Assembly (NCBI GenBank): GCA_964572825.1
Contig: CAZNGS010000013.1
Location: 1 to 64,000 of the forward strand
Direction of reading: 5' to 3'
DNA: 64,000 bases
Origin: CAYVBE01 sp964572825
Lineage (GTDB): Bacteria; Planctomycetota; Brocadiia; SM23-32
The notes beneath the pieces were generated by a model, which searched no databases, was not told the origin of the DNA, and worked only from the letters and a program-made list of their open reading frames with translations. The translations under genes were made by a program, and so were the position numbers. How positions within the stretch are numbered: the stretch's first letter is position 1; every line of letters begins with the position of its first letter. Shown here piece after piece: positions 61,621 to 64,000 of the stretch.

Positions 61621-63100
61621 GGTTCTCCGCGATCCTGGTGATTAACTGGGTTGTGCTGAACCCCTCCGCGACGGGTGCCAGTTCCACCTGGCCTCCGTAA
61701 GACTCCACGAATTCCCCACCCACCACCTGATCCCTGGTGTAATCGCCCCCCTTCACCAGCACGTCCGGCCGCACCTGCCGTATCAGGGGCAGGACGCTCT
61801 CCTCTTCGAAAAGCACCACGTAGTCGACATCGGTCAGGGACGCGACGATGTGCGCGCGGACCTGTTCGTTGTTTATGGGCCGAGTGGGTCCCTTCAGCGC
61901 GCGGGTGGAGGCGTCGGTGTTGAGCCCAACGATGAGCACGTCCCCCTGCCGGCTGGCGTGCCGCAACAGTTGCACGTGCCCCAGGTGCAGCAGGTCGAAA
62001 CAGCCGTTGGTGAACGCGATGGTCCGGCCCGCCTGGCGCAGGTCCGTCACCAGCTTTTCGATTCTGTCGCGTGGCACCAGCTTGCGCGCCAGGGGGTCGG
62101 TCTCCTTGCGGACCTCGTCGATGAGTTCGCGGCGGCTGATGGTCGTCACTCCTCGGTGGCTCACCTCGATTCCGCCGCCGAAGTTGGCGAGTTCGGCGGC
62201 CCGGGCCAGGGACGCCCCGCCCGCCAGGGCCAGCGCGAAGACCGCTGCCACCATGTCGCCCGCCCCGGTCACGTCCGCCACCTCGCGCGCCCTGGTGCTT
62301 ATGTGCCGGCACTCCCCGTCGGCGGCGGCAAAGTAGAGGCCCTCCCTGTCCAGCTTGATGAGGACAAGCTGAAGGGACAACTGCTCCAGCAACCTGCGGG
62401 CGGCACGGCGATAGTCCTGCTCGCCGCGCAGCTCCAGCCCCGTGGCCATCTCCGCCTCGAAACGGTTGGGCAGCAGCGCGGTGGCCCCCGCGTAACGCTC
62501 GTAGCTCTCGGCCCTTTCCGGGTCCACCACCACGGGCTTGCCCGCCTGGTGAGCCGCTTCGATCAGGTCGCCCATCACGGCATCGTCGAACAGGCCTTTG
62601 CCCATGTCCTGGATGACAAGCAACTCGGCCCGGCCGAGGCGCTCCCGGGTCGCCTGCCGCACGGCAGCGGCTTCCTGGGGCGTGGGTGGGTCGGTGATCT
62701 CCTCATCCACCCTCAGCATCTGCTGCATGGCCCGGCCGGCGGACTGCACGTAGCCCAGCAGGCGCGTCTTGGCGATCGTGGGACGGCGCGGCGACTCGAT
62801 CAGGCCGCTGACGTCCATGCCGGCCTCCCCCAGGAGCCGGCGCAGGGCGTGTGCCGCGGGATCGCGGCCCACGGTGCCCACCGGAAGCACCCGGGCGCCG
62901 AGCCCGGCCAGCATGGCCGCGACGCTGGCGGCGCCGCCAGGCCGGTTCTCCCTCTCCGCCACGTGCAGCACCGGAATGGGCCCCTCCGGCGAAACGCGCG
63001 AGACTTCCCCCCACACATAGGTGTCCAGGATCAGATCGCCGACGACACATATCGGGGGACGCCCCAGCGTTTCGAGCGTCTCGACCAGGGGCTGTGACAT
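61604..63100 (-). CDS. hldE: Bifunctional heptose 7-phosphate kinase / heptose 1-phosphate adenylyltransferase
   Basis: The 498-residue fusion has an N-terminal PfkB-type sugar kinase (VVGDLILDTYVWG, RPGGAASVAAMLAGLGA, and the catalytic AREVADVTGAGDMVAA) and a C-terminal nucleotidyltransferase from about 345 with FTNGCFDLLHLGHVQLL (H-x-G-H) and RPINNEQVRAHIVASL. It phosphorylates heptose 7-phosphate and later adenylylates heptose 1-phosphate. AAGGAG precedes the ATG at 63100. It is 21 bp after the lactate dehydrogenase gene and overlaps gmhA. Confidence 0.96.
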   Translation of the reverse strand: MSQPLVETLETLGRPPICVVGDLILDTYVWGEVSRVSPEGPIPVLHVAERENRPGGAASVAAMLAGLGARVLPVGTVGRDPAAHALRRLLGEAGMDVSGLIESPRRPTIAKTRLLGYVQSAGRAMQQMLRVDEEITDPPTPQEAAAVRQATRERLGRAELLVIQDMGKGLFDDAVMGDLIEAAHQAGKPVVVDPERAESYERYAGATALLPNRFEAEMATGLELRGEQDYRRAARRLLEQLSLQLVLIKLDREGLYFAAADGECRHISTRAREVADVTGAGDMVAAVFALALAGGASLARAAELANFGGGIEVSHRGVTTISRRELIDEVRKETDPLARKLVPRDRIEKLVTDLRQAGRTIAFTNGCFDLLHLGHVQLLRHASRQGDVLIVGLNTDASTRALKGPTRPINNEQVRAHIVASLTDVDYVVLFEEESVLPLIRQVRPDVLVKGGDYTRDQVVGGEFVESYGGQVELAPVAEGFSTTQLITRIAENHGDRD

Positions 63101-63121
63101 GACGGCTCCTTGCAATGGCAG

Positions 63122-64000
63122 TCAGTCCGGCAGGGAGTCCTGAATCCGGCGCAGAGCGCTGGCGCTTTCCTCCAGCGCCGCCATTTCCCGGTCGGCCAGC
63201 TCCACCTTGAGCTGCTTCAAGATTCCTTCCCCGTTCAGGATGCAGGGAATGCTGAGGCACACGTCATCTATCCGCCCGTAACCGTTGACCAGTGACGAAA
63301 CGGTGAGGACGCTGTTCTCGTCGCGCAGGATGGCGCCCACGATGCGCAGGAGGGCCTGGCTGATACCGTAACAGGTGGCTCCCTTCGCCTCGATGACGTG
63401 ATACGCCGACTGCCGCACCCGCTCGACAATGTCTTTCCGGTGCGCGCCGTGCTGGCAGCGGTCACACCCGAGACAGTACCGTTCAATGGGCACTCCGGCC
63501 AGATGGGTCATACTCCATGCGGCCACCTCGGTGTCGCCGTGCTCTCCCAGGATGTATGCGTGGACGTTGCGCGGGTCCACGCCACAGTGCTCGCTGAGCA
63601 GATAGCGGAACCGCGCGCTGTCCAGCACCGTTCCCGAGCCCAGAACCTGCGTGGGAGGCAGCCCGGAGTGCCTTACCGCGTCGTAGGTGAGAACGTCCAC
63701 CGGATTGGTGACCATCACGATGATCGCCTCGCGCGTGTGGGCGGTGACCTGGTCGAGGATGGAACGGCAGATCTGCGCGTTGCGTCCGGTCAGGTCCAGC
63801 CGAGATTCTCCCGGCTTCTGGGCGGCGCCCGCCGTTATCACCACCACCCTGGCCCCGGCGCAATCCTCGTAGTCCCCCACCTCAATATCCACAGGAGGCG
63901 CGAAAAAGAGGCCGTGGTTCAGGTCCATCACCTCGCCCTGTGCCCGCTGCCGGTCCTTGTCGATGAGAATGATCTCCTGCGCCAGACCGCTGTTAACCAG
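63122..64000 (-). CDS. ldh: L-lactate dehydrogenase, 5' end beyond the window
   Basis: The visible 292 codons are open to the window edge, so the N-terminal nucleotide loop is outside. The protein has VVVITAGAAQKPGESRLDL, whose Gln in the mobile loop indicates lactate rather than malate specificity, MVTNPVDVLTY, LGSGTVLDSARFRYLL with the substrate Arg, and GEHGDTEVAAWS with the catalytic His. The CLGCDRC segment after it is unusual and resembles a metal-binding loop. It lies upstream of hldE by 21 bp. Confidence 0.9.
   Translation of the reverse strand: MVNSGLAQEIILIDKDRQRAQGEVMDLNHGLFFAPPVDIEVGDYEDCAGARVVVITAGAAQKPGESRLDLTGRNAQICRSILDQVTAHTREAIIVMVTNPVDVLTYDAVRHSGLPPTQVLGSGTVLDSARFRYLLSEHCGVDPRNVHAYILGEHGDTEVAAWSMTHLAGVPIERYCLGCDRCQHGAHRKDIVERVRQSAYHVIEAKGATCYGISQALLRIVGAILRDENSVLTVSSLVNGYGRIDDVCLSIPCILNGEGILKQLKVELADREMAALEESASALRRIQDSLPD

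Noticed and set aside
1..64000. CRISPR arrays, tRNA or rRNA genes
   Set aside because: I saw no regularly spaced repeat series, no tRNA T-arm with acceptor pairing and no rRNA motifs on either strand; this was by eye, not by a covariance search.

Overview
This is a GC-rich (roughly 65%), densely coded chromosomal window with about 50 real genes, no rRNA or tRNA genes and no CRISPR array that I can see. The host is a diderm bacterium: there is a YidC with a long periplasmic domain, ADP-heptose (LPS core) genes gmhA and hldE, and lipoprotein signal sequences. Several traits point to the Planctomycetota/Lentisphaerota/Hydrogenedentota type of lineage: many sulfatases, Gfo/Idh/MocA oxidoreductases, a parallel beta-helix lipoprotein and a two-heme hydrazine-synthase-alpha-like (HzsA-like) protein. 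The phylum cannot be fixed without a marker tree. 

Layout. 1-14.8 kb is an accessory carbohydrate region. It holds a truncated esterase, an FG-GAP-like lipoprotein, a MocA oxidoreductase, a beta-helix lipoprotein, a decayed GH20 hexosaminidase, the HzsA-like c-type cytochrome, and a four-gene minus-strand set (epimerase, TIM-barrel isomerase, flavin oxidoreductase, GH42-like hydrolase). A 103-bp direct repeat flanks the HzsA-like gene, and one copy is the 3' end of the GH20 relic. 14.9-19.9 kb is a compact sulfur/iron-sulfur operon: Rrf2 regulator, cysteine desulfurase, quinolinate synthase NadA, MnmA, LarE, IscU/NifU scaffold. 20.0-22.0 kb is a two-gene AAA ATPase plus DUF4276 (TOPRIM-like) cassette, a candidate defence system with palindromic sites around its promoter. 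22.1-26.1 kb encodes central carbon enzymes (PFK, HAD hydrolase, 6-phosphogluconate dehydrogenase). 

26.3-37.5 kb is again accessory: a GH-like protein with a translationally coupled amidohydrolase, two sulfatases with intact formylglycine motifs, a GH10 enzyme coupled to one of them, a DUF3332 lipoprotein, and a GH43/GH32-like propeller. Between the last two catabolic genes lie two back-to-back gene relics (creatininase and HAD). Most of these catabolic enzymes lack signal peptides and so are probably cytoplasmic. 37.7-43 kb is core: SppA, RF1, L31, CstA. 43.2-46.5 kb has a sulfatase-fold protein with Thr at the catalytic Cys position, a 48-residue membrane protein and an HtrA protease. 46.8-56.0 kb has an M42 peptidase, a P-loop kinase, a second MocA oxidoreductase, a small membrane protein, a thioredoxin-fold lipoprotein, a thymidylate-kinase-like protein, a uronate-isomerase-like protein, the UPF0210/ACT pair and GpsA. 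56.5-64 kb is one co-directional minus-strand block running lactate dehydrogenase (cut by the window edge), HldE, GmhA, M50 protease, ScpA, Trm112-like, phosphoesterase, YidC. 

Two families of short palindromic (REP-like) elements occur in the non-coding gaps. The most interesting items are the repeat-flanked HzsA-like gene, the ATPase/DUF4276 cassette and its operator-like sites, the orphan LarE inside the Fe-S operon, and the sulfatase-fold protein without its nucleophile.
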